From Blastococcus sp. (lineage in GTDB: Bacteria; Actinomycetota; Actinomycetes; Mycobacteriales; Geodermatophilaceae): a DNA stretch of 5,399 bases. The notes under the pieces are model-generated. The model was not told where the DNA came from. It saw only the letters and a list, made by a program, of their open reading frames with translations, and did not search any database. A program made the position numbers and the translations under genes. The stretch covers positions 1 to 5,399 of the forward strand of contig JAOPUS010000139.1 of NCBI GenBank assembly GCA_025963345.1, given 5' to 3'. Shown here piece after piece: positions 1-5,197 of this stretch. How positions within the stretch are numbered: position 1 is the stretch's first letter; every line of letters begins with the position of its first letter.

Positions 1-1
1 G

Positions 2-169
2 CGCCTCGCCGTTGCGGAGCGCCCCGCGCAGCGAGGACTCGAAGTCCACGCGGCCGGCGAGGAAGCCGGGAGTCTGGATGTTGGCGATGTTGTCCGCGGT
101 GACCCGCTGGCGCTGCGCCAGCCCGGAAAGGGCGGCGTGCAGCGTCGTCGAGGTCGCGTCGCCGATCAC
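2..169 (-). CDS. flgB: Flagellar proximal rod protein FlgB, N-terminal part (cut by window edge)
   Basis: FlgB is a building block of the proximal rod that links the basal body to the hook. The visible 56 codons run off the left edge; the family is usually about 110-140 residues. Reading the minus strand, an amphipathic helix (T-L-H-A-A-L-S-G-L, residues 9-17) is followed by the rod/hook signature RQRVTADNIANIQTPGF at residues 20-36 and then a V-D-F-E-x-S-L segment, all typical of FlgB. The GTG start at 169 puts the helix at the same distance from the N-terminus as in known FlgB proteins. It has no good Shine-Dalgarno sequence of its own; the nearest GGAGG (212-208) is about 38 bases upstream and fits a tiny ORF that ends on this start codon. 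An in-frame GTG at 229 would add 20 residues, but also lacks a ribosome site. flgC and fliE would be expected next, beyond the window. Confidence 0.9.
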   Translation of the reverse strand, partial: MIGDATSTTLHAALSGLAQRQRVTADNIANIQTPGFLAGRVDFESSLRGALRNGEA

Positions 170-201
170 GGAACGGGTCGCCGACGGATGCAGCAGAACA
201 C
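166..201 (-). CDS. Possible 11-codon leader ORF coupled to flgB
   Basis: A GTG at 201-199 lies 6 bases after a perfect GGAGG (212-208) and opens an 11-codon frame, M-F-C-C-I-R-R-R-P-V-P, that stops at TGA 168-166. This TGA overlaps the flgB GTG start in a GTGA arrangement, the geometry used for translational coupling. The flgB start itself lacks a ribosome site, which makes coupling attractive. It may equally be chance, or the sign of a one- or two-base error in the assembly that split the real start of flgB. No homology is claimed. Confidence 0.3.
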   Translation of the reverse strand: MFCCIRRRPVP

Positions 202-289
202 GATCGACCTCCGGGTATGCGGGAGGCACTCGCGAGCGAGTGCGGGGTCCGCCGATCCGTGGCGATGTGGTGCTGTCCGTGCTCTTGCC

Positions 290-317
290 TCATCGGCACT
301 CGGGGGTCCGCGCCTGA
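290..317 (-). promoter_or_regulatory. Candidate sigma-28-type promoter for flgB
   Basis: On the minus strand the octamer GCCGATGA (297-290) matches 7 of 8 bases of the FliA -10 consensus GCCGATAA. A TCAG tetramer (317-314) lies 16 bp upstream, where the TAAA -35 element should be; it matches only 2 of 4. Transcription would begin near 283, giving a leader of about 115 bases before flgB. The 16-bp spacing is the same as in the candidate flagellin promoter. The -10 match is good and the -35 match is poor, so this is a prediction only. Confidence 0.4.
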
Positions 318-481
318 CCGTCCGTCACCCACACGAGGGGCGCCCGGGTCGCACGAGGCCGCCGTGAAGGATGTGACCAGCGGTGACCTGGCCGTGTCCC
401 GCGCCGACGGAGGCGTCTGAGTCGGCACCATCGTGCTTGGGGCCCTTGCTCTGGGGAAATCCTTGGCCAGAACGCACAAAC

Positions 482-545
482 GCCCCACCGCCGGGGGAGC
501 CGGGGGCGGAGCGGGGTAGTGCTGCGGGCCGGCCGGAGACGGCCG
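482..545 (-). terminator. Candidate terminator hairpins downstream of the fliD-fliS-small gene unit
   Basis: Two inverted repeats follow the stop codon at 559. The first is a perfect 6-bp stem, CGGCCG-GAGA-CGGCCG (530-545). The second is an interrupted stem pairing the G/C runs at 513-516 and 505-509 with those at 483-486 and 488-492; on the minus strand it is followed by CGTTTGTG, a weak T-rich tail (480-478). Actinobacterial terminators often lack a clear U-tract. In such GC-rich DNA short stems also arise by chance, so confidence is moderate to low. Confidence 0.4.
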
Positions 546-558
546 CGCGCGAAAGGAC

Positions 559-918
559 CTAGAGGGCCCGGTCGAAGAACGCGGCGACCGGGCGGGCGGG
601 GGTGTAGGACATCCGCGCCGCGACATCCCGCTGTCGCTGGGACTGCGTGATCCGCTCGATCAACGCCTCCGCCACGGCGAGCTGGTGCTGGAGCAGTCGG
701 GCCGCCCGCTCGCGCAGGTCGTCAGGGAGCTGACCGAGGTTCGACGGGGGTACCCAGTCCTCGGAGCGGCGGCCCCAGGTGGCGATCTCCTCGGCGCGAC
801 CGTGCGCCATCGTCGCCTCGGCGGCGAGCACCTCGCCCTCGAGGTGGTCGAGCACCGTCGCCCAGTTGACAGGCACGGACGAGGTCCCGTCGCCGTCGTA
901 CGGGCGGCGGCCGGTCAC
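559..918 (-). CDS. Small helical protein after fliS, possible FliT-like flagellar chaperone
   Basis: The reading frame gives 119 residues from a GTG at 918 that overlaps the fliS stop as GTGA, so the two are probably translationally coupled; no Shine-Dalgarno sequence precedes it. A second start, GTG at 876, would give a 105-residue protein beginning M-P-V-N-W. An open frame continues upstream to 954 within fliS, but there is no reason to prefer that start. The sequence looks mostly alpha-helical: helix about 18-52 (VLDHLEGEVLAAEA), a short W-V-P-P-S-N-L-G-Q-L-P linker (55-65), a second helical stretch 66-100 (RAARLLQHQLAVAEALIERI), then a proline-containing tail ending A-F-F-D-R-A-L. It has no membrane segment or signal peptide. 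Position directly after fliS is where FliT, the chaperone of the cap protein FliD, sits in enteric bacteria. Function is inferred from position and shape only, not from a recognised domain. Confidence 0.75.
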   Translation of the reverse strand: MTGRRPYDGDGTSSVPVNWATVLDHLEGEVLAAEATMAHGRAEEIATWGRRSEDWVPPSNLGQLPDDLRERAARLLQHQLAVAEALIERITQSQRQRDVAARMSYTPARPVAAFFDRAL

Positions 919-1298
919 AGCGGACCGGCCAGTGAGGCGGCGGCCTGGCGCCACGCGTCACGGAGCGGCTCCACTACCTGGCGGCAGGAGGAGATGCGGT
1001 TGCTGTCCATCTTGAGTTGGGCCTGCAGCATCTCGGTGAGCAACCAGTTGTAGAGCGCGGCCAGGCGAGGTCCACCTTCCCAGGCGTCCACCTGCAGGCT
1101 CGAGAGCAGTTCCAGCACGATGTCCTGGGCGTGCTGCAGCTGCTCGCTCGCCACCTCCCGGGATCCGGCGGCCACGGCCTTCTGCGCCCGCTCGAGGTCG
1201 AGGGCGAGCCGGTCGTAGAGCATGACCAGCAGCTGGTGGGGCGAAGCGGTGGCGACCGTGTCACCCAGGTACCGGGCGCGCAGGGCAGCGGCACTCAT
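915..1298 (-). CDS. fliS: Flagellin export chaperone FliS
   Basis: FliS binds the disordered C-terminal end of newly made flagellin in the cytoplasm, preventing premature polymerisation and delivering it to the export gate. The 127-residue product has the usual family length. Near the N-terminus, RYLGDTVATASPHQLLVMLY (9-28) followed by D-R-L-A-L-D-L-E-R-A corresponds to the conserved Y-x-x-x-x-V-x-T-A-S-P-x-x-L-L-x-x-L-Y-D motif of FliS. The rest forms a helical bundle, including the Y-N-W-L-L-T-E-M-L-Q-A-Q (83-94) helix. The ATG at 1298 is preceded by GAGGAG (1312-1307) with 8 bases of spacing. The gene starts 28 bases after fliD ends and overlaps the next small gene by 4 bases, so the three appear to form one transcription unit. 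Confidence 0.95.
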   Translation of the reverse strand: MSAAALRARYLGDTVATASPHQLLVMLYDRLALDLERAQKAVAAGSREVASEQLQHAQDIVLELLSSLQVDAWEGGPRLAALYNWLLTEMLQAQLKMDSNRISSCRQVVEPLRDAWRQAAASLAGPL

Positions 1299-1326
1299 CA
1301 GTGGTTCTCCTCGATCAAGGGGAAGG

Positions 1327-2724
1327 TCAGGACTTCGAGGACGACCAGCTGGGCAGGGCTGCCAGCTGTCCGTTCAGCCACGTCGACTGGTTCTGCAACG
1401 AGCCGAGGGCCGTCTCCATGGCGGTGAATTGCCGGGTCAGCGCGTTGCGCCGCAGTTCGAGCCGGACGTCCCAGTCCGCGATCCGGTCCGTGAGGTCCTT
1501 GGCGCTGTTGTCGCTGCTCGTGGCCAGCGCCGTGAGCAGGCCGGTCGTGGAGTCCGAGGCGCGCTTGGCCAGCGCCTCCAGCTTGGCCGCGACGCCGGTC
1601 ACGCTCGTGACGTCGTCGGAGTTTCCGGGGATCAGGTCCGCCCCGGCCGCGGTGGTGATGCCGGTGAACAGGTTCTTGACCAGGGTCGGGTCCGCGGTGA
1701 GCTTGGCGATGAACGTGTCCTGGGTGAACTTGAGGTGCCCATCCTTGGTGAGCTCGAGGCCGGCGACGGCGGCCGAGCCGTCGGCCACGCTCATCCCGGA
1801 CACCGCGTCCAGCACCTGGCTGGCCAGTTGGCGCAGGGTGGCGTCACCCTTGAGCGCGGCAGATGTGCTGGAGGTGCTGGTGTAGGCCGAGAGCGCATCC
1901 AGCAGGGCGTTGGCAGAGGTGACCAGCCCGTTGACCTTGCCGGCCACGGCGCTGGGGTCTTCGGCCACCGTGACGGTGACGCTGCTGGCCGGCTCGGTCA
2001 CCGTGATGGTGGTGCCGTCGAGCAGGCCGGTGAAGGTGTTGGTCGGCGAGGTCACCTGGTAGCCGATGCCGGCGGTACCGACGGTCAGCTGGGCGTTGAC
2101 CCCCTGGCTGACGATGTCGAAGTCGTCGGCTGGGCCGACGTCGAAGGCCGCGTCCGCGCCGGTCTCCTTGGCGGTGACCTGCAGCCGGTACTCCGTGGCG
2201 GAGACCTTCACTGCGGTGGCGGAGAGTTTGAGGGTGGCGTCGGCGTTGATGGCCTTCACCGCGTCGGCGAGGCTGCCGGTGCCGCCGACGGGCACGGTCT
2301 TGGTGGTCGCGCCGACGGTGACGTCGAGCGAGGCCGCACCGTAGGAGACGTCGGCGGCGGTCTGGGTGCCGGTGACGGCCCAGATCTTGTCGCTGATCAC
2401 CGAGTGCGCGGCGGCGACGTTGTCGACCTTGAACGTGACGGAGCCCGTACTGGCGCCGGTGCCGGCGGACGTGGTGACCGCGGTGGAGGAGCTGCCAGCC
2501 TTGACGGGGTTCCAGGCGGTGCTCGCGGTGACGGCCTTGGCTGCGGTGAGCAGCGCGTCGAACCGGGTGTTGATCGCGCGGTAGGCCGTGGCCTGGCTCT
2601 GGACCTTGCTGAGGCGCTGGGACAGCAGCGTCTGCGAGTTCGCCTCGACCTGCATCAGCTGGTCGATGATGCTCGCGGTGTCCATCCCGGAGATCAGGCC
2701 GGTGCTCACGCTCATGCCTGCCAC
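1327..2724 (-). CDS. fliD: Flagellar filament cap protein FliD (hook-associated protein 2)
   Basis: FliD forms the oligomeric cap at the filament tip and helps flagellin subunits fold into place outside the cell. The 465-residue product starts with STGLISGMDTASIIDQLMQV (7-26), the characteristic FliD N-terminus, followed by a coiled region (30-65). The N-terminal FliD domain covers roughly 8-105. A flagellin_IN-like stretch (about 145-196, with SLADAVKAINAD) follows, then the C-terminal domain with T-F-T-G-L-L-D-G-T-T-I-T-V (229-242) and a final heptad helix with R-Q-F-T-A-M-E-T-A-L-G-S-L (431-443). No cysteine is present, as is usual for filament proteins. The GTG at 2724 is chosen because GGAGGA (2736-2731) lies exactly 6 bases before it; the internal ATG at 2715 would be 15 bases away. 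No promoter is obvious between the hairpin at 2767-2800 and the start, so expression may depend on read-through from flagellin. Confidence 0.95.
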   Translation of the reverse strand: MAGMSVSTGLISGMDTASIIDQLMQVEANSQTLLSQRLSKVQSQATAYRAINTRFDALLTAAKAVTASTAWNPVKAGSSSTAVTTSAGTGASTGSVTFKVDNVAAAHSVISDKIWAVTGTQTAADVSYGAASLDVTVGATTKTVPVGGTGSLADAVKAINADATLKLSATAVKVSATEYRLQVTAKETGADAAFDVGPADDFDIVSQGVNAQLTVGTAGIGYQVTSPTNTFTGLLDGTTITVTEPASSVTVTVAEDPSAVAGKVNGLVTSANALLDALSAYTSTSSTSAALKGDATLRQLASQVLDAVSGMSVADGSAAVAGLELTKDGHLKFTQDTFIAKLTADPTLVKNLFTGITTAAGADLIPGNSDDVTSVTGVAAKLEALAKRASDSTTGLLTALATSSDNSAKDLTDRIADWDVRLELRRNALTRQFTAMETALGSLQNQSTWLNGQLAALPSWSSSKS

Positions 2725-2730
2725 GGCGGG

Positions 2731-2736
2731 TCCTCC
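2731..2736 (-). promoter_or_regulatory. Ribosome binding site deciding the fliD start
   Basis: GGAGGA on the minus strand sits 6 bases before the GTG at 2724. The later in-frame ATG at 2715 would need 15 bases of spacing. The same 6-base spacing from a GGAGG is seen at the flagellin gene. Confidence 0.75.
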
Positions 2737-2766
2737 AGGTGGGGGTGGGGAAGGGGCTTGGAGCAA

Positions 2767-2800
2767 GGTGAGGGGGGAGGCCGGGGCCTCCCCCCTCACC
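2767..2800 (-). terminator. Strong hairpin between flagellin gene and fliD, probable partial terminator
   Basis: A perfect inverted repeat of 16 bases per arm (GGTGAGGGGGGAGGCC and its complement) is separated by only 2 bases, so in practice it forms a 15-bp stem with a 4-base loop. It lies 36 bases after the flagellin stop and ends 43 bases before the fliD start. On the minus strand it is followed by TTGCTCC, without a real U-run, as in many actinobacterial terminators. It may terminate most flagellin transcripts, protect their 3' ends from exonucleases, or both, letting a smaller share continue into fliD-fliS. Confidence 0.75.
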
Positions 2801-2836
2801 GGGTGGTGCTAGTCCTGCTCAGATGGAGCGGCTGGA

Positions 2837-3997
2837 TCAGCCCAGCAGCTTCAGGATGCTCTGCGAGGACTGGTTGGCCTGCGCCAGCATCGAGGTACCG
2901 GCCTGCGTCAGGATCTGGGTCCGGGAGAAGTTGGTCATTTCCTGGGCCATGTCCGTGTCGCGGATCCGGGACTCCGAGGCGGTCAGGTTCTCCGCCGTGA
3001 CGTTCAGGTTGTTGATGGTGTGCTCGAACCGGTTCTGCAGCGCACCCAGGTTGGCCCGGGAGGTCGACACCGTCTGGATGGCGGTGTTGATCAGGCCGAT
3101 CGCCGTGGTGGCGCCGGACTGGCTGGTCAGGTCGATGCCGATGACGCCCAGGTCGCTGGCGGAGAAGCCACCACCGCTGGCGGCCTCGGCCACACCAGTG
3201 CCGGCGGTGACGCCGGTGACGGTGCCGGCGGTGAAGCCGACGGCGCTGCCGTTGCCGCTGGTGGCGGTGACCTTCAGGTTGCCGGTGGTCGAGTCGATCG
3301 AGGCCGTGAAGGCGGTCTTGAACGCGGTGTCGGCGTTCAGGGCGCTCACGATCTGGTCGACCGAGGTGCCAGCGGCGATGGAGCCGGTGGTCACCGAGAT
3401 GGCCGCGCTGGTGACAGGGCCCGTCGCGTCCGCCACCTGGGTGAAGGTCCAGGTGCCGGCCGTGGCCGGGATGCTGTCGGTGAAGGTGTTGTAGGCCGCC
3501 TTGCCACCACCGGCGATCGACACGTTGATCGTGTCGGACGCGGCGTAGCCCACCTGGAACTGCTTGTTGGTGTAGGTGCCGTCCAGCAGGTTGACGTTGT
3601 TGAACGTCGTCTTTGAGGAGATGCGGGTCAGCTCGGCGTTCAGTGCGTCGGCCTCGGCGTCGATGGCGGCGCGCGAGTTGGTGTCGTTCGTGTCGTTCGC
3701 CGACTGCACGGCCAGGTCGCGCATGCGCTGGAGAATGCTGTGCGTCTCGGTGAGCGCACCTTCAGCGGTCTGCACGACGCTGACGCCGTCCTGGGTGTTG
3801 CTGACGGCGACCTTGAGGCCACCGATCTGCGAGCGCAGGCCCTCGGAGATGGCCAGCCCGGCCGCGTCGTCGGCGGCACGGTTGATGCGGAAGCCGGAGG
3901 AGAGCCTTTCCAGCGACTTGTTCATCTGGCTGTCGGTGACAGACAGGTTGCGGTACGCGTTGAGTGCCGCAACGTTGGTGTTGACGCTCATGCCCAT
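2837..3997 (-). CDS. Flagellin, the filament subunit
   Basis: Flagellin is exported through the flagellar channel and polymerises into the helical filament. The 386-residue product has both conserved ends: N-terminal D0/D1 with M-S-V-N-T-N-V-A-A-L-N-A-Y (3-15), LERLSSGFRINRAADDAAGL (29-48) and L-Q-R-M-R-D-L-A-V-Q-S-A-N (89-101), and C-terminal D1/D0 with NLGALQNRFEHTINNLNVTA (316-335), ESRIRDTDMAQEM (342-354) and Q-S-I-L-K-L-L-G at the end. Between them, about 152-280, is a variable surface domain rich in Thr, Ala, Gly and Val, with a flagellin_IN-like stretch (TSVDQIVSALNADTAFKTAF, 211-230). There are no cysteines. The 89-101 stretch resembles the D1 segment that TLR5 recognises in enteric flagellins. 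The ATG at 3997 lies 6 bases after GGAGG (4008-4004); the ATG at 3991 would be 12 bases away. Upstream codons to 4042 are open but have no supporting ribosome site. The gene could be named fliC or hag; the symbol is left open. Confidence 0.97.
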   Translation of the reverse strand: MGMSVNTNVAALNAYRNLSVTDSQMNKSLERLSSGFRINRAADDAAGLAISEGLRSQIGGLKVAVSNTQDGVSVVQTAEGALTETHSILQRMRDLAVQSANDTNDTNSRAAIDAEADALNAELTRISSKTTFNNVNLLDGTYTNKQFQVGYAASDTINVSIAGGGKAAYNTFTDSIPATAGTWTFTQVADATGPVTSAAISVTTGSIAAGTSVDQIVSALNADTAFKTAFTASIDSTTGNLKVTATSGNGSAVGFTAGTVTGVTAGTGVAEAASGGGFSASDLGVIGIDLTSQSGATTAIGLINTAIQTVSTSRANLGALQNRFEHTINNLNVTAENLTASESRIRDTDMAQEMTNFSRTQILTQAGTSMLAQANQSSQSILKLLG

Positions 3998-4003
3998 GGT
4001 GTT

Positions 4004-4008
4004 CCTCC
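4004..4008 (-). promoter_or_regulatory. Ribosome binding site of the flagellin gene
   Basis: GGAGG lies 6 bases before the ATG at 3997, choosing it over the ATG at 3991. The surrounding CACGGAGG (4011-4004) also carries a GGA motif of the kind bound by CsrA. Confidence 0.8.
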
Positions 4009-4075
4009 GTGGAATCGGGGCTTGCAAGGGGTCCCGCTGCATCCGTGCTGCGGGCGGTGCGGTGTTGCACTGCTG

Positions 4076-4103
4076 ATAACGGCTTGGGGCGCCTGGGACT
4101 TGA
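4076..4103 (-). promoter_or_regulatory. Candidate sigma-28 (FliA/SigD/WhiG-type) promoter of flagellin
   Basis: On the minus strand TCAA (4103-4100) is followed by 16 bp and then GCCGTTAT (4083-4076). The known consensus for this sigma class is TAAA, 14-16 bp, GCCGATAT in Bacillus (GCCGATAA in enterics). The match is 3 of 4 at -35 and 7 of 8 at -10 against the Bacillus form. Transcription would begin near 4068, giving a leader of about 70 bases. The gene just upstream encodes a sigma factor of this class, which supports the call. Confidence 0.6.
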
Positions 4104-4130
4104 GGCGAATCCGTCTGCGATTTCCGCCTC
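4102..4130 (-). terminator. Hairpin after the sigma factor gene, overlapping the flagellin -35
   Basis: The arms GAGGCG (4102-4107) and CGCCTC (4125-4130) pair perfectly. Inside them AATC (4108-4111) pairs with GATT (4119-4122) across a two-base bulge, leaving a 7-base loop. The hairpin begins 6 bases after the sigma gene stop (4137), so it may end that transcript, though no U-tract follows. One arm covers part of the -35 TCAA of the flagellin promoter, so it could instead, or also, be a protein-binding operator. Confidence 0.45.
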
Positions 4131-4136
4131 GTTCAC

Positions 4137-5108
4137 TCAGGCGGGTTGCGCCCTCGCTCCCCGGTCGCTCATCGGCCAGGTGGCGCGAGGGCGGGGGACC
4201 GGCGAGGGCATCGGCGACCGTGCCGCCACCCGTTCGACATAGGACCGTTGCTGGTTCCGGGCGCGGACACCGCCTTCGGCCGGGATGCTCTGACCTTCCC
4301 AGATCTCGCTCATCGCGGCGTGCAGGAGGATCAGAGCTCGCGCACGCATCTGCGAGACCCGCGACAGGGTGACGCCGAGGTCTTCCGCAATGTCGGTCAA
4401 TGATTCGTCACCGAAGAAATTGCGCTCGACCACCTCGTCGAGACGGTCGGGGAGTGCCCGGATCGCCTCGTGCAGGTAGCGGGCCCGCTCGCCCCGCAGC
4501 AGCGCCCGCTCCGGGGACTCGCCGGTGTCCGGCAGGTCCAGCGACGTGCCGTCGCCGCCGTTCTCGGCGTCGATGCTGACCATCACGGCCCGGTGGACGT
4601 CGACCTGCAGACTGTCGAGCTCGCTGCGGGGGACACCCAGGCTCACGGCCAGCTCTTCGCGCGTGGGCGGCCGGCCGAGGGAGATGGTCAGCGCATCGGC
4701 GGCGGCGTCGGACCGGCGGGCGGCCGCACGTACCGACCGGCTGGCCCAGTCGCCGGAGCGCAGTTCATCGAGCACCGCGCCCTGCAGTCGGGCCAGGGCG
4801 TAGGTGGCGAACGATGCCCCCGCGGTGGGGTCGAACCGCTTGGCGACCTCGACCAGGGCGACGTGCGCACAGGAGAGGAGGTCGTCGCGGCTGACATGGC
4901 CGGGCAGCGAGATGCGGGCGGCCACGGCGTTGACCGCGAAGGATGCCAGCGGCAGATGTTCGGTCACGAGCGCGTCGATCTCCTGCTGCGACCGGCCACA
5001 CGGCGACTGCTGCGGGCGGACGCTCGGGGTCCGTTCGCGCTGATTCCGATCGCGTAGGGGCCGCTCACGCAGGGGGCGGTCGGCCGCCAGGGCACGGGCT
5101 GGGCTCAC
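4137..5108 (-). CDS. Flagellar sigma factor of the FliA/SigD/WhiG (sigma-28) family
   Basis: This protein directs RNA polymerase to flagellar promoters. The 323-residue product has region 2 at about 46-128 (DLLSCAHVALVEVAKRFD, then S-F-A-T-Y-A-L-A-R-L-Q-G-A-V-L-D-E-L-R and D-W-A-S-R-S-V-R), matching the FliA/WhiG signature of the form R-x-x-D-W-x-P-R-S-x-R except that A-S replaces x-P. Region 3 is at 129-195 (S-L-G-R-P-P-T-R-E-E-L-A). Region 4, about 205-265, has the helix-turn-helix SLTDIAEDLGVTLSRVSQMR (236-255). Two parts are unusual: an arginine-rich N-terminal extension of about 40 residues with a repeated R-P-L-R-(E/D)-R, and a tail of about 58 residues after region 4 that is rich in Pro, Arg and Ala. 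FliA and SigD are usually about 240-255 residues and WhiG about 280. The GTG at 5108 has only a poor ribosome site. The next in-frame start would cut into region 2. An anti-sigma partner (FlgM) is not in the window. Confidence 0.9.
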   Translation of the reverse strand: MSPARALAADRPLRERPLRDRNQRERTPSVRPQQSPCGRSQQEIDALVTEHLPLASFAVNAVAARISLPGHVSRDDLLSCAHVALVEVAKRFDPTAGASFATYALARLQGAVLDELRSGDWASRSVRAAARRSDAAADALTISLGRPPTREELAVSLGVPRSELDSLQVDVHRAVMVSIDAENGGDGTSLDLPDTGESPERALLRGERARYLHEAIRALPDRLDEVVERNFFGDESLTDIAEDLGVTLSRVSQMRARALILLHAAMSEIWEGQSIPAEGGVRARNQQRSYVERVAARSPMPSPVPRPRATWPMSDRGARAQPA

Positions 5109-5111
5109 GTC

Positions 5112-5159
5112 CTACTTCTCGGCTGGCCCTGGCGCACATCGCACCGCCCGTGCACACAT
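5112..5159 (-). CDS. Possible 15-codon leader ORF before the sigma factor gene
   Basis: GAGGAGGA (5168-5161) directly precedes an ATG at 5159, with spacing that is short. The frame reads M-C-A-R-A-V-R-C-A-P-G-P-A-E-K and stops at TAG (5114-5112), one codon before the sigma gene GTG and in the same frame. The sigma start has no good ribosome site of its own, so ribosomes finishing this ORF could restart there. Other readings: the GGAGG belongs to an unrelated overlapping start (GTG at 5157), or the TAG is a sequence error and the sigma protein truly begins at 5159. Confidence 0.3.
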   Translation of the reverse strand: MCARAVRCAPGPAEK

Positions 5160-5197
5160 TTCCTCCTCAACTTGCGTACCGACTTGTGCGCTTCGGC

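Larger units (their letters stand above)
202..558. other. Gene-free region between the small helical protein gene and flgB
   Basis: No minus-strand reading frame of convincing length or codon character is present here, and the plus-strand open frames run across real genes on the other strand, so they look like GC-bias artefacts. The region holds GC-rich hairpins right after the small gene (482-545), a pair of GTGACC direct repeats 10 bp apart (373-378 and 383-388), the candidate flgB promoter (290-317) and the GGAGG at 208-212. It therefore looks like the boundary between two minus-strand transcription units. Confidence 0.6.

Noticed and set aside
170..229. Longer flgB start at GTG 229
   Set aside because: No ribosome site precedes it, and the added 20 residues would shift the conserved helix away from its usual position near the N-terminus.
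251..258. GCCGATCC on the plus strand as a promoter -10
   Set aside because: No -35-like tetramer lies 14-16 bp upstream and no plus-strand gene follows.
12..420. Plus-strand open frames across flgB and the gene-free region
   Set aside because: They overlap flgB on the opposite strand, and the composition is Arg/Pro/Ser-rich without motifs.
919..954. Longer start of the small gene after fliS (954)
   Set aside because: It would overlap fliS by 40 bases with no ribosome site, while the GTGA overlap at 918 is a typical coupled start.
1222..3000. A 592-codon open frame on the plus strand opposite fliD
   Set aside because: It lies entirely antisense to fliD and parts of fliS and flagellin, its protein is Gly/Arg/Asp-rich low-complexity sequence, and such frames are routine in high-GC DNA.
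2823..3494. A 223-codon plus-strand open frame opposite flagellin, with similar frames at 3020-3616 and 3576-4076
   Set aside because: These mirror the codon bias of the flagellin gene; they have no ribosome site and no recognisable motif.
3998..4042. Longer flagellin start at 4042
   Set aside because: The extra 15 residues cover the ribosome site GGAGG and are not found at the start of flagellins, which begin close to M-x-V-N-T-N.
4470..5057. A 195-codon plus-strand open frame opposite the sigma factor gene
   Set aside because: Antisense shadow of a clear sigma factor gene with Gly/Arg/Ala-rich composition.
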